A stretch of DNA of 64,000 nucleotides, taken from contig NZ_CYTW01000005.1 in NCBI RefSeq assembly GCF_001458215.1, forward strand, positions 124,001 through 188,000, given 5' to 3'. Position numbers and translations under genes: made by a program. This stretch comes from Shimia thalassica (GTDB lineage: Bacteria > Pseudomonadota > Alphaproteobacteria > Rhodobacterales > Rhodobacteraceae). Below, piece by piece: positions 15,837 through 24,061 of the stretch. Below the pieces are notes generated by a model. That model did not search any database, had not been told where the DNA came from, and worked only from the letters and a program-made list of their open reading frames with translations. Position 1 is the stretch's first letter. Each line of letters starts with the position of its first letter.

Positions 15837-16847
15837 ATGATCGAAATGCAAACACTGACGCTGTCCGAGATCGAAGATCTGTCTCTGCGCGCCCTGATGG
15901 CTGCTGGAACGTCGGAAGCCAATGCGCGGCCTTTGGCCGTTGCGACTGCCGCAACCGAGGCCGATGGCGTCGCCAGTCATGGATTGGCTTATATCCCGAT
16001 CTATTGCGAACATGTGCAATGCGGCAAGGTTGACGGTCAGGCCACGCCTGTTGTGGCCACACCGCGCCCCGGTGTGGTGACCGTTGATGCGGCAAGCGGT
16101 TTTGCGCATGCCGCCATCGAAGCCGGATTTGAAAAACTGATTCCGATGGCGCGCGAACAAGGAATTGCCGCGCTGGCCATCACCAACAGCTATAACTGTG
16201 GCGTTCTTGGGTATCATACATATCGGCTGGCCCAATCAGGGATGCTGGGCCTTGGATTTACCAATGCACCTGCATCGATCGCACCATCCGGAGGCGCCAA
16301 GCCTGTTGTCGGCACCAACCCGTTTTCTGTTGCTGCACCGGGCGCAGATGGCCAGCCCGCATTGCTGATTGATCAATCTGCCAGCACGATTGCCAAGTCC
16401 GAAGTGATGAAACATGCCCGCGAAGGAACTCCAATTCCTGTGGGCTGGGCGCTGGACGCCGAAGGGAACCCGACCACCGATCCGGCTTTGGGGCTGAAAG
16501 GGTCGATGGCGCCATCCGGCGGATACAAAGGCGTGGGGATTGCTCTTTTGACCGAGATTATGGCCGCAGCCATGACAGGTGCCACATTGGGTATCAATGC
16601 TTCGCCGTTTTCGGGAACCGCAGGTGGCCCGCCCCGCACGGGACAGTTCTTTATGGCCATCGATCCGGGTGTGACGTCAGGCGGAGATTTCGCTACGCGC
16701 ATGGCAGATTTGGTTGGTGCGATTCACGATCAGGACGGTGCCCGCCTTCCCGGCGACGGGCGACGAGGCAAGCGTTTGGCAGCGCGCGACAATGGTGTTG
16801 CCGTCAACGTGGCGACACTGGACCGGATCAAGACCTTTTTGGACTAA
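15837..16847 (+). CDS. Ldh2-type (malate/L-lactate dehydrogenase family) oxidoreductase
   Basis: A 336-residue NAD(P)H-dependent dehydrogenase of the family that includes malate/sulfolactate, ureidoglycolate and delta1-pyrroline-2-carboxylate/piperideine-2-carboxylate reductases. Seen: the catalytic His48 in GVASHGLAYIP, the GFAHAAIEAGFEKLI segment, PVVGTNPFSVAAPG, and the C-terminal GDGRRGKRLAARDNGVAV. GGAG lies about 10 bases before the ATG at 15837; a second ATG at 15846 is possible. Last gene of the operon. The neighbouring semialdehyde-dehydrogenase-like gene makes an imino acid reductase plausible, but a hydroxy-acid dehydrogenase fits equally well. Confidence 0.85.
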   Translation: MIEMQTLTLSEIEDLSLRALMAAGTSEANARPLAVATAATEADGVASHGLAYIPIYCEHVQCGKVDGQATPVVATPRPGVVTVDAASGFAHAAIEAGFEKLIPMAREQGIAALAITNSYNCGVLGYHTYRLAQSGMLGLGFTNAPASIAPSGGAKPVVGTNPFSVAAPGADGQPALLIDQSASTIAKSEVMKHAREGTPIPVGWALDAEGNPTTDPALGLKGSMAPSGGYKGVGIALLTEIMAAAMTGATLGINASPFSGTAGGPPRTGQFFMAIDPGVTSGGDFATRMADLVGAIHDQDGARLPGDGRRGKRLAARDNGVAVNVATLDRIKTFLD

Positions 16848-16891
16848 GCGCAGGTTTGCAGCCACTCAGGCCTGTCTCTTTTGCGGACAAG

Positions 16892-16926
16892 GGGCGAAGC
16901 TTGCCAGCTTCGCCCGTTTTTCTTTT
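16892..16926 (+). terminator. Rho-independent terminator of the 11-17 kb operon
   Basis: GGGCGAAGC (16892-16900), a six-base loop and GCTTCGCCC (16907-16915) form a perfect 9-bp stem followed by GTTTTTCTTTT. It ends the five-gene plus-strand operon and borders the convergent EF-G-like gene. Confidence 0.88.
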
Positions 16927-18896
16927 CAGGCTTGTTGAAGGTGGTCGAATTCAGAGGCTATCGTTCCGACCCCAAGGCTCACAGACCTCAACTCGGTGAC
17001 GATATCGGACATTTCGGCAAGTGGGATCATGGCTTGAACCTCGTCCCAACCGGACCAACCTTGTTTTGTATCAAACCCCAAAAGCTGCCCGCGCCGACCA
17101 GAGACTATTCGCTGGACTTTGGGGGTGAACTCGGACGGAACGCCAAAGGTCACCTTGTGAATAGGCTCAAGCCGGATGGGTTTGCACTGGGGCAGGGCGT
17201 CGGTCATCGCTTTGATGGCAGTTTTCTGAAAGGCCATTTCCGAACTGTCGACATTGTGGTGTTTGCCATCAACCAAGGTAACGGCCACATCCACGATCGG
17301 GTGCCCGTTGGGACCCGTTTCCAGAAAGGCGCGCACGCCCTTTTCTACGGCAGGGATATACTGTTTCGGTACGGCCCCGCCGACGATCCGGTCATCAAAA
17401 ACAAACCCGTCCCCGCGCGGCAGAGGTTTGATTTCGATTTCCACATCTGCAAATTCGCCGTGCCCACCGGATTGCTTTTTGTGGCGGGCTTTCTGGCGGG
17501 TGCTATTGGTGATGGTATCCTTAAAGGCAACCGCCGGCGTGGTCTGGGACAGTGTCAAACCGGCATCCGCTTCAAGGTGTTTCAGGGCAATTTGCAATTG
17601 CACTGCGCCCTGTCCTGACAGGATCAATTCACCGGTTTCCTGACTGTGCCGGGCCATGATTGAGGGGTCCGTCTCGCACAAACGGCTGAGGGCACCAGAC
17701 AGCCTGACCTCGTCTGCGTGATGTTCCGTTTGCAGGGCCACACCAAAAACCGGCTCTGGCGCCTTAGGCCAATAGGCGTCGATTGCCGCGCCATTTGTGA
17801 GCAAATCTCCGGTTTGAACCGTGTTCATACGACCCAGCGAGACGATCTGGCCAAGCGATGCCGTGCCGGTCAGATCAGATTTGCCCCCGAGATGTGTTCG
17901 CATGTTCGCGATGCGCATGTCATTCAGCGTGTCCCCGTCAGAAATGTCATCGGCCCAGATTCGGGCAAAAGACATCTTTCCGGCTTTTCCGGCGAATGCA
18001 CTTTTAAACACCTGTGCCACCTGACCTGAGTCAGGCAGCCCCAAACGCGATCTCGTTTGTGCTACATCGGGTGCATCATGGCGCAGCGCTTTCATCAGGC
18101 GGGTAATGCCGTTTTCGTTTTCCGCAGATCCAAAAAAGACCGGCACGACCAGATCGTCTCGCAAATCCTGTACCAGATTGGCATAAACCTCACTTGTCGA
18201 TGGAACCACATCCTCTAGAAGCTCGGTCATCAATGCGTCATCAAAATCGGCAAGCGTTTCCAGCATCGTATTGCGCGCCTCGTCTTCAGCCTCGGCAAGA
18301 TCAACAGGAAGTTCGATCAGTTCCGATTTTTTGTGAGGCTCCCAGTGCCAGGCGCGTTCACTGACAAGGTCGACCATACCGGTCAACTGGCCTTGGGCAT
18401 CGCGAATTGGAATTTCCCGCAGCACAAGCGGGCGGGCCGAGACGGTCTGGATCGCTTCAAACGTGGCACGGACCGAGGCCTCTTCGTGGTCCATTTTGTT
18501 GATATAGATAAAGTGCGGAATGCTCTGGTCATCCAGAAACCGCAGCAAAGGCGACAGGGTCACGACACGCTCTGGCTTTGGATCACAGACAACGACAACG
18601 ATGTCAGCCACCATCATCGCACATTGTGCGTCATAAATTAGTTCAACCGATCCGGGGCAATCCAGCAGGGTCCAAGGCTCATCCAGATACGCGAACGAGG
18701 CGACATTCATGTCTGTCGACATGGCGCGCGCGCGGGCTTCGGGGGATGTATCCCCCACGCTGGTGCCGTTTTTGACCGAACCGCGCCGTGGGATGGCACC
18801 TGCGGTGAACAGGATATCCTCGAACAGGGTGGTTTTACCGCTGGAATACGGGCCCACAATGGCCGCAACCTTGGTGCCTGAAGTTTGTTTTGTCAT
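16926..18896 (-). CDS. Elongation factor G paralogue (EF-G-2-like translational GTPase)
   Basis: A 656-residue translational GTPase, shorter than canonical EF-G (~700). G1 is GPYSSGKTTL, G3 is DCPGS (canonical DxPGH has His; here Ser), G4 is NKMD. The switch-I 'RGIT' motif is not conserved (EARARAMSTDMNVAS). Domain IV retains KKQSGGHGEFADVEIEI and GGAVPKQYIPAVEKGV, as in EF-G-2 proteins such as the Thermus paralogue. The G3 His-to-Ser change affects the residue that normally triggers GTP hydrolysis, so GTPase behaviour may differ. GGAGG precedes the ATG. Not with ribosomal genes; stands alone downstream of a terminator. Confidence 0.88.
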   Translation of the reverse strand: MTKQTSGTKVAAIVGPYSSGKTTLFEDILFTAGAIPRRGSVKNGTSVGDTSPEARARAMSTDMNVASFAYLDEPWTLLDCPGSVELIYDAQCAMMVADIVVVVCDPKPERVVTLSPLLRFLDDQSIPHFIYINKMDHEEASVRATFEAIQTVSARPLVLREIPIRDAQGQLTGMVDLVSERAWHWEPHKKSELIELPVDLAEAEDEARNTMLETLADFDDALMTELLEDVVPSTSEVYANLVQDLRDDLVVPVFFGSAENENGITRLMKALRHDAPDVAQTRSRLGLPDSGQVAQVFKSAFAGKAGKMSFARIWADDISDGDTLNDMRIANMRTHLGGKSDLTGTASLGQIVSLGRMNTVQTGDLLTNGAAIDAYWPKAPEPVFGVALQTEHHADEVRLSGALSRLCETDPSIMARHSQETGELILSGQGAVQLQIALKHLEADAGLTLSQTTPAVAFKDTITNSTRQKARHKKQSGGHGEFADVEIEIKPLPRGDGFVFDDRIVGGAVPKQYIPAVEKGVRAFLETGPNGHPIVDVAVTLVDGKHHNVDSSEMAFQKTAIKAMTDALPQCKPIRLEPIHKVTFGVPSEFTPKVQRIVSGRRGQLLGFDTKQGWSGWDEVQAMIPLAEMSDIVTELRSVSLGVGTIASEFDHLQQA

Positions 18897-19025
18897 GATA
18901 GTCCTCCGTCAAGCCGATACGCAAAAGCGATGACCGGCCACAGGAATCTTGCGAAACCGTGTGGTCTGTGCCGGAAGACTCTTGAAAGAGGTGCGCTTCG
19001 TCTATGATGTGGGTCAAGACAAACG

Positions 19026-19054
19026 AAAAGCGCGGGCATGTCACCCGCGCTTTT
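19026..19054 (-). terminator. Bidirectional-looking rho-independent terminator
   Basis: AAAAGCGCGGG (19026-19036), loop CATGTCA, CCCGCGCTTTT (19044-19054): a perfect 11-bp stem with A/T ends on both sides. It lies between the DRE-TIM gene and the downstream EF-G-like gene, both on the minus strand, and separates their transcripts. Confidence 0.8.
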
Positions 19055-19083
19055 GCACAATCCAGTTGTCTTGAAATTTTCGC

Positions 19084-19121
19084 CTTCGAGAGGTTAACCC
19101 CAAACTAATAACCCCTCGAAG
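19084..19121. repeat. Long imperfect inverted repeat downstream of the DRE-TIM gene
   Basis: CTTCGAGAGGTTA (19084-19096) pairs with TAACCCCTCGAAG (19109-19121) with one mismatch around a 12-base loop. It lacks a following T-run on either strand, so it is more likely an mRNA 3'-end hairpin acting together with the terminator at 19026-19054 than a terminator itself. Confidence 0.5.
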
Positions 19122-19147
19122 ACTAAGCCATGTGAGTGGCGTGTGGA

Positions 19148-20362
19148 TTAGGCGAGGGCCCGTACTTCGTTTACGATTGCGGTGAATTCTGCATCGGTCA
19201 GGATATCGCGCTTGTCGATGCCCTTCTGTTTCACCCGTGACAGAATTTCGGTGCCTTGGTCGTCGCTGACTTCGCCAAGACCAAGTTCGCCCAGCTTGTA
19301 AACGATCGAGGCTTTTCCGCTTTTCTTGCCCAGAACAACTTCGCCTGTACGACCGGTGAGGGCAGGGTGCGTGCCGAACATGACAAGAGGGTCATGCATC
19401 ACGTACTGAATACCGATGCCGGATTCACGAATGAAGTTGCCATGCCCGAGAACCGGTTTGTTGCGTGCAATCGGGATATTCGACAATTCCGAAATCAGGT
19501 TTGCCAGTTCGGGAATTTTGTCGAGTTTGTAGTGGGTGTCATAGCCATACAGCAGATGAAGCCCCAGCATCAGTTCTTCCAATGCTGCGTTGCCTGTCCG
19601 CTCGCCAAGACCGTTCGCACAGCTGTGCACCACTTCGGCGCCTGCCGTAACGGCGGCCAGTTCGGTTGCAACTCCCATGCCAAAGTCATTGTGTGTGTGG
19701 ATCTCGATGGGCAGCCCGGTCATGCCTTTGACCCAGCCAACCATATATTTGATGGCCTCTGGCGTAGCACAGCCCATTGTATCCACGATCCCGATGGAAT
19801 CCGGAGGCGACTCGTTCATGATGCCTTTGCAGAGGTTCTCGAGATCATCGCGACGTGCACGTGTGGTGTCGTACGGGAAGAACACCGCATACAAGCCCTG
19901 TTCGCGGGCATAGTTGATCACGTCCTTGCTCTTTTTGAACACGTCCTGCCACGTCCACCCAAACTGTGTGACCAGTTTTGGATAACCGATAGGCACTTCG
20001 ATGATGACGCCGTCCGCACCGCATTCCAGCGCCATGTCGATGTCTTGTTTCATGGCCCGCGCAAAGGTGAAGATCTTGGACTTGAGGCCAAGTTTCGAGA
20101 TTTCCTTGATGGCTTCGGCATCCATGGGGGACACTGCGGGCATGCCCGCTTCGATCCGGTCCACACCCAGTTCATCCATTTTGGTGGCAATGCGGATTTT
20201 GTCATCGATTGAGAAAACCACACCAGGTGTCTGTTCCCCGTCGCGCAATGTCGCGTCATGGATTTGCACCTTGGGCGGCAACAACAGAGATTCACGGACT
20301 TCGGGTTGGAAATTGTAGGGGCTGACCCACCACTTGCCATCTTCAAAATAATTTTCGCGCAT
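19148..20362 (-). CDS. DRE-TIM metallolyase family protein (2-isopropylmalate / homocitrate synthase-like)
   Basis: A 404-residue HMGL-like TIM barrel. The metal/acyl-CoA motif is DATLRDGEQTPG (Arg40, Asp41, Glu43); EIHTHNDFGMG supplies the two metal His; SCANGLGERTGNAALEE is the glycine/acidic loop. This chemistry condenses an acyl-CoA with an oxo acid or does the retro-aldol reverse. It lacks the long C-terminal regulatory domain of LeuA (~500 aa), so feedback by leucine is unlikely. It is divergent from an FCD-type GntR regulator with two ATATCGAT palindromes between them, placing it in the catabolic cluster to the right rather than in leucine synthesis. The substrate is unknown. Confidence 0.82.
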   Translation of the reverse strand: MRENYFEDGKWWVSPYNFQPEVRESLLLPPKVQIHDATLRDGEQTPGVVFSIDDKIRIATKMDELGVDRIEAGMPAVSPMDAEAIKEISKLGLKSKIFTFARAMKQDIDMALECGADGVIIEVPIGYPKLVTQFGWTWQDVFKKSKDVINYAREQGLYAVFFPYDTTRARRDDLENLCKGIMNESPPDSIGIVDTMGCATPEAIKYMVGWVKGMTGLPIEIHTHNDFGMGVATELAAVTAGAEVVHSCANGLGERTGNAALEELMLGLHLLYGYDTHYKLDKIPELANLISELSNIPIARNKPVLGHGNFIRESGIGIQYVMHDPLVMFGTHPALTGRTGEVVLGKKSGKASIVYKLGELGLGEVSDDQGTEILSRVKQKGIDKRDILTDAEFTAIVNEVRALA

Positions 20363-20453
20363 TCGGCTTCACCTGACTCATGTGTCGTTCTTGATGGCTT
20401 CATTTTTATCCTTCATTTGTCACTCAAACAATAAAAAAACGAGATTTTGTAAA

Positions 20454-20465
20454 AATATCGATATT
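20454..20465. promoter_or_regulatory. Operator candidate, copy 1 of an ATATCGAT motif
   Basis: AATATCGATATT, a perfect 12-bp palindrome, 88 bases upstream of the DRE-TIM gene start at 20362. Related copies are at 20644-20653 and near 23896-23909. Best explained as binding sites of the GntR regulator encoded at 20691. Confidence 0.6.
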
Positions 20466-20643
20466 GAAGGTGGTGGCGTTTCACCTCATCGTGATTTGGG
20501 GAAAACCGGTGTAAAAGTGCGACTGTGATGCTAAGTGTATGTAAGTAATTGGGAAAATTTGGGTGGGTGAGCGTGCAAAGCATGTGCGGTTCCGTCACGC
20601 GGCAAAAGAAATTTCACCTTCCCCAATTGTGACTTGCGCTGAA

Positions 20644-20653
20644 ATATCGATAT
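20644..20653. promoter_or_regulatory. Operator candidate, copy 2 of an ATATCGAT motif
   Basis: ATATCGATAT, a perfect 10-bp palindrome, 37 bases upstream of the gntR start. Its position suits autoregulation. Confidence 0.6.
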
Positions 20654-20690
20654 AATTTGCGGACTAGTCCATTTTTGGCTAATTTAAGGT

Positions 20691-21353
20691 ATGAACAAAA
20701 CGGTAATGCCCACTCAAACGAACCAATCCTCCACACAGCGTACCTATCTGACGCTCAGGAACGAAATCATCACCGGCAAGCTGGCACCGGGCGAGCGTCT
20801 CAAGGTAGAGACGCTCAAAGAGAACTATGGCACCGGAGCCTCGCCCATTCGCGAAGCGCTGAGCCTTTTGACCTCGGATCAGCTTGTGGAACGTCTTGAC
20901 CAGCGCGGGTTTCGTGTTGCGGAAACAAGCCGTCACCAGTTTCAGGAAATTCTGAACCTGCGCTGCACCTTGGAAGATATGGCCCTGCGCAACAGCGTGG
21001 CGAATGGCGGGCGCGAATGGGAAGAGAACCTCGTTCTGGTGCATCACTATCTCAGCCGCACAGATCGCACTGACATCGAACTGTTTGAAGAGCGGCACAA
21101 GAGCTTTCACATGGCATTGTTAGAAGCCTGCGGGTCTCCGATTTTGCTACGGTTTTGTGGCCAGCTTTATGATTTGAACGTCCGTTACCGTTTTCTTGCC
21201 GGACGCTCGAAATCGTACAGCAGACGAGACGTCGAATCAGAGCATCTTGCGATTCTGGACGCCGCAGTCAGCCGTGATGTTGAACAATCTTCCCTGCTTT
21301 TGATGGACCATTATCGCAGCACCGGCGCCTTTCTTGCAGAGTTGATCGACTAG
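20691..21353 (+). CDS. GntR-family regulator (FCD/FadR-like)
   Basis: A ~220-residue regulator: winged helix-turn-helix at about residues 18-80 (TYLTLRNEIITGKLAPGERL, GASPIREALSLL) and an all-helical FCD ligand domain with metal-binding-type residues (LRCTLEDMAL, RHKSFHMALLEACGS, ESEHLAILDA). The start is ATG 20691 with only AAGG close upstream; ATG 20706 is an alternative. It is divergent from the DRE-TIM gene, followed by a GST gene, and flanked by ATATCGAT palindromes that recur at the 23.9 kb divergent promoter, so it probably controls the whole 19-29 kb cluster. Ligands of this class are often organic acids. Confidence 0.9.
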   Translation: MNKTVMPTQTNQSSTQRTYLTLRNEIITGKLAPGERLKVETLKENYGTGASPIREALSLLTSDQLVERLDQRGFRVAETSRHQFQEILNLRCTLEDMALRNSVANGGREWEENLVLVHHYLSRTDRTDIELFEERHKSFHMALLEACGSPILLRFCGQLYDLNVRYRFLAGRSKSYSRRDVESEHLAILDAAVSRDVEQSSLLLMDHYRSTGAFLAELID

Positions 21354-21391
21354 CAGGCCTCATATCACCGGCTTTGGCAAAGGACGGACGC

Positions 21392-22186
21392 ATGATCACG
21401 TTGTACCACGGCAAAACAAGTGTGTGTTCGGCCAAAGTACGCCTTGGATTGGCCGAACGCGGGGTGGGCTGGCAAGGCCGGATCGTGAACCTTGCCGGTG
21501 GTGAGCAAAACGAAGACTGGTATCTGGCATTGAACCCCAAAGCAGTTGTGCCCGCGTTGGTGCACGATGGGGTCACTTTGCTCGAATCGAATGTGATCCT
21601 TGAATACGTTGATGGGCTGGGAGACGGGCCGCCGTTAATGTCGACCGACCTTCTGGATCAGGCCCGCGCGCGCCTGTGGCTGGCTGATTGTCTGGATATT
21701 CATGCGGCGGTGAACACGCTTACCTATGTTGTATCCAAGCGGCGTCAGATCCTTGCCAAGAAAACACCTGACCAGATCGCAGCATCGATCGCGCGGATGG
21801 CCAATCCGGCGAATGCTTCAAAGCGACGGGATATTCTGGACCAAGGGATCGCATCCCCGCATGTGGATACTGCGCTTTTTACACTGCGTTTGACCTTTGG
21901 CCGGATGCAGCAGGCGTTGATCCAAGGCCCATGGCTTTTGGGGCAGAAATACAGTCTCGCAGATACGGCAGTTCTGGCTTTTGTGGATCGCCTAGACAGG
22001 CTTGGACTGGATCAACTGTGGTCACATGACCATCCGGCTGTTGCAGATTGGCTTTTGACATCAAGACAACGGCCCAGTTATAACACCGCGATTGAATCCT
22101 TTGCAGGGGCGCCTGAGCTTGAAAGGCAAAACAGTTTGAGTGCCGGGCACTGGGGCCTGCTGGCCCCCGCCATCGGCAGGGGCTGA
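21392..22186 (+). CDS. Glutathione S-transferase-like protein
   Basis: A 264-residue protein with an N-terminal thioredoxin-fold GST domain (MITLYHGKTSVCSAKVRLGL; cis-Pro region AVVPALVHDG; ESNVILEYVDG) and a helical C-terminal domain (PWLLGQKYSLADTAVLAFVDRL). Ser/Cys at the start of helix 1 (TSVCSAK) are the expected catalytic residues. The ATG at 21392 follows AAAGGACGG; the upstream TTG at 21374 is less likely. It is 38 bases downstream of gntR and probably co-transcribed. In catabolic clusters such GSTs act as isomerases or lyases of ring-cleavage products; the specific reaction is not evident. Confidence 0.82.
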   Translation: MITLYHGKTSVCSAKVRLGLAERGVGWQGRIVNLAGGEQNEDWYLALNPKAVVPALVHDGVTLLESNVILEYVDGLGDGPPLMSTDLLDQARARLWLADCLDIHAAVNTLTYVVSKRRQILAKKTPDQIAASIARMANPANASKRRDILDQGIASPHVDTALFTLRLTFGRMQQALIQGPWLLGQKYSLADTAVLAFVDRLDRLGLDQLWSHDHPAVADWLLTSRQRPSYNTAIESFAGAPELERQNSLSAGHWGLLAPAIGRG

Positions 22187-22193
22187 TCCCACA

Positions 22194-23465
22194 TTATTTT
22201 GCGCTGAACTCGCTGCTGTCGCTGAGTTTTGCGGCTTGTTTGGCCAGAGACTTTACCGAACTCGCCGCGGCGACTTCGTTCTTTTTGGCAAACTGTTCTA
22301 CGTTCTGTGCAATCTTGGACAGGTCATACAGATAGTTCACCATGGTGCCACCCGATTGGGCGATCCCCTTGGCAGACGTGTCAGCGTCGGCATGCACCAT
22401 GTGAATCTGTGCGCCATTGGCCAGATGAAAGCGCGCAACCGGATCAAGCGGCTTACCGTCTGGCTTTTTCGCGTCCAAAAGGTAATGCGCCGCCAGTGGT
22501 TTGAGTTTGTCTGGCTGTGGGCGCGTGTCGGTCGTGCCTTGTGCATCAAGCCATCTGGTAAAACCGGGGATCGGGGACAGTGTTACAAATTTCTTCAGGT
22601 TTGGCAGGTCGCGCGACAGGTCATGCACAACCTGTTTGATCAGGGAGTTGCCAAAAGAAATGCCGGCCAGCCCTGCCTGACAGTTTGAAATCGAATAGAA
22701 AACGGCGGTGTTCGCCTCATCCTCTGACAGGAAGCTCCGGTCTTCGGACAAAACCGTCTGGATCGACCCCGGAATGCCTTTGGTCAATGCAACTTCGACA
22801 AAGATAAGAGGGTCATCCGGCATGGAGGGGTGGAAAAAGGCGTAACACCGCCGGTCTTCGGGTTGCAGGCGGCGGCGCAAATCGCTCCAGTTGTGGATTT
22901 CGTGCACGGCCTCATAGGCAATGATACGTTCCAAGATCGACGCGGGCGTGTCCCAGGTGATTTGGCGAAGCACAAGAAAGCCGCGATTGAACCAGCTTCT
23001 GAGAAGGTGGACCAGATCGTGATCCGTGCGCCCCAAATTTGGGGCGTCTTTCACGAACCCCAAAAGATTCGCACGCATCCGAACCAGTTCCGCAGTGGCT
23101 CCGGGTGCCTGATTAAGGCGCCGGAACAGGTCTTGTCGGCGGGGTTCGGTCACTTTTGACAGCTGGCGGAAGTTCTGTGTGCTGGGATCATCGCGGTATT
23201 CTTGCGCAGAGGTCGCCACCGCATCTGCGTCGATATCAAGATCTTCGTTCAGGAACGCATAGAAGGTCGCGCGGTCTTCTGTCGACAGGTCCCGGAATTG
23301 AGTCAGGATGTCCGCAGCCAGTTGCACGCCCGAAGTTTCTGATTCTTCCGCGAGAAGCTTGAGGCACAACTCCGAGAGACCTTCGCCCGAATCGCCCTTG
23401 CGATAAAATGGACGACGGTCGAGCAGGGTTGTCAGAAGATCGCCAAGAGCACTGGTGTTAGACAT
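22194..23465 (-). CDS. Malonyl-CoA decarboxylase
   Basis: A 423-residue protein matching malonyl-CoA decarboxylase, which converts malonyl-CoA to acetyl-CoA and CO2. The catalytic region is visible as HNWSDLRRRLQPEDRRCYAFFHPSMPDDPL, in pieces: WSDLRRRL, CYAFFHP, and ISNCQAGLAGISFGNSLIK; the C-terminal motif DTSAKGIAQSGGTMVNYLY is very characteristic. The N-terminal helical domain is complete. Start ATG 23465 follows TTGGGGATC; the frame extends to 23516 without better support. It follows a YciI-like gene by 13 bases on the same strand. With a RutE-like reductase nearby it suggests that malonate-level C3 units arise in this pathway. Confidence 0.9.
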   Translation of the reverse strand: MSNTSALGDLLTTLLDRRPFYRKGDSGEGLSELCLKLLAEESETSGVQLAADILTQFRDLSTEDRATFYAFLNEDLDIDADAVATSAQEYRDDPSTQNFRQLSKVTEPRRQDLFRRLNQAPGATAELVRMRANLLGFVKDAPNLGRTDHDLVHLLRSWFNRGFLVLRQITWDTPASILERIIAYEAVHEIHNWSDLRRRLQPEDRRCYAFFHPSMPDDPLIFVEVALTKGIPGSIQTVLSEDRSFLSEDEANTAVFYSISNCQAGLAGISFGNSLIKQVVHDLSRDLPNLKKFVTLSPIPGFTRWLDAQGTTDTRPQPDKLKPLAAHYLLDAKKPDGKPLDPVARFHLANGAQIHMVHADADTSAKGIAQSGGTMVNYLYDLSKIAQNVEQFAKKNEVAAASSVKSLAKQAAKLSDSSEFSAK

Positions 23466-23478
23466 ATTGATCCCCAAT

Positions 23479-23865
23479 TCAGGATAGAATCGCGCGCCCG
23501 GTGGACAGGCCCACATTGATAGATAGGCTGCCTTCGTTCACCAACCACTTGCGCAGGGTGAAACTTCGGGCCCCTGCGCTGTGCATAGGGTCGTTTTCAG
23601 CAAGCGAACGCGCCTCATCCATCGATTTTGCGCGGAAAATGATAAGGCCGGCACCGACCATATCCTCTCCGGTTGGGTCAGAAAGAGGCCCTGCGAGCAC
23701 CAAAATGCCACGTTCTTCGAGGTCGCGTTGATATCCAAGGTGGTCTGGCAAGGTCTCTTTTACCGCTTCTGGCGCACCGGAAGGGGTTGATTCTACGACG
23801 TAAAGTTCGAGTGCCAGAGCACCGCGCCCACGCGCTGTTTCTTTATATTCGTTCCAAGCAACCAT
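23479..23865 (-). CDS. YciI-like (DABB superfamily) small protein
   Basis: A 128-residue ferredoxin-like alpha/beta protein. The core TLPDHLGYQRDLEERGILVLAGP and the later FRAKSMDEARSLAENDPMHSAG region match the YciI/YCII family (His and Asp of the presumed active site: LPDHL, ENDP). Start ATG 23865 follows GGAG. First gene of the two-gene minus-strand unit with malonyl-CoA decarboxylase and divergent from the RutE-like gene. YciI proteins are thought to be small lyases or isomerases, e.g. in dehalogenation or muconolactone-type steps; function here is unknown. Confidence 0.8.
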   Translation of the reverse strand: MVAWNEYKETARGRGALALELYVVESTPSGAPEAVKETLPDHLGYQRDLEERGILVLAGPLSDPTGEDMVGAGLIIFRAKSMDEARSLAENDPMHSAGARSFTLRKWLVNEGSLSINVGLSTGRAILS

Positions 23866-23895
23866 GTGATCGTCTCCATTTCTGCGCTTATTATG

Positions 23896-23909
23896 AAAAT
23901 ATCGATTTT
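23896..23909. promoter_or_regulatory. Operator candidate, copy 3 of an ATATCGAT motif
   Basis: AAAATATCGATTTT contains the ATATCGAT core seen twice around 20.5 kb. It lies in the divergent promoter region (23866-24061) between the yciI-like and nitroreductase genes, 31 bases upstream of the former. A partial repeat, AAAATATCATCG, follows about 25 bases on. Confidence 0.5.
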
Positions 23910-24061
23910 ATTTGACAAGGTAAAATATCATCGTCAAAATATTAGAAACATCAGGGCACATGCCCGTTGCGACCAAAGTGCTGTGCGAATGTGTGTCAGT
24001 CACGAGGTTATTCGGGGTGTTCTGAAACGGGGATCTCTTTGGAACAGGAAATTAAAGAGAC

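Larger units (their letters stand above)
20363..20690. other. 328-base divergent promoter region of the GntR cluster
   Basis: No gene is visible. The region is markedly AT-rich compared with its flanks and carries two copies of the ATATCGAT palindrome (20454-20465 and 20644-20653), one near each divergent gene. It should hold the promoters of the DRE-TIM gene and of the gntR-GST unit. Confidence 0.7.

Noticed and set aside
19148-20362. Leucine biosynthesis 2-isopropylmalate synthase (leuA)
   Set aside because: The C-terminal regulatory domain is missing, and the gene is divergent from a catabolic GntR regulator with shared operators rather than near leu genes.
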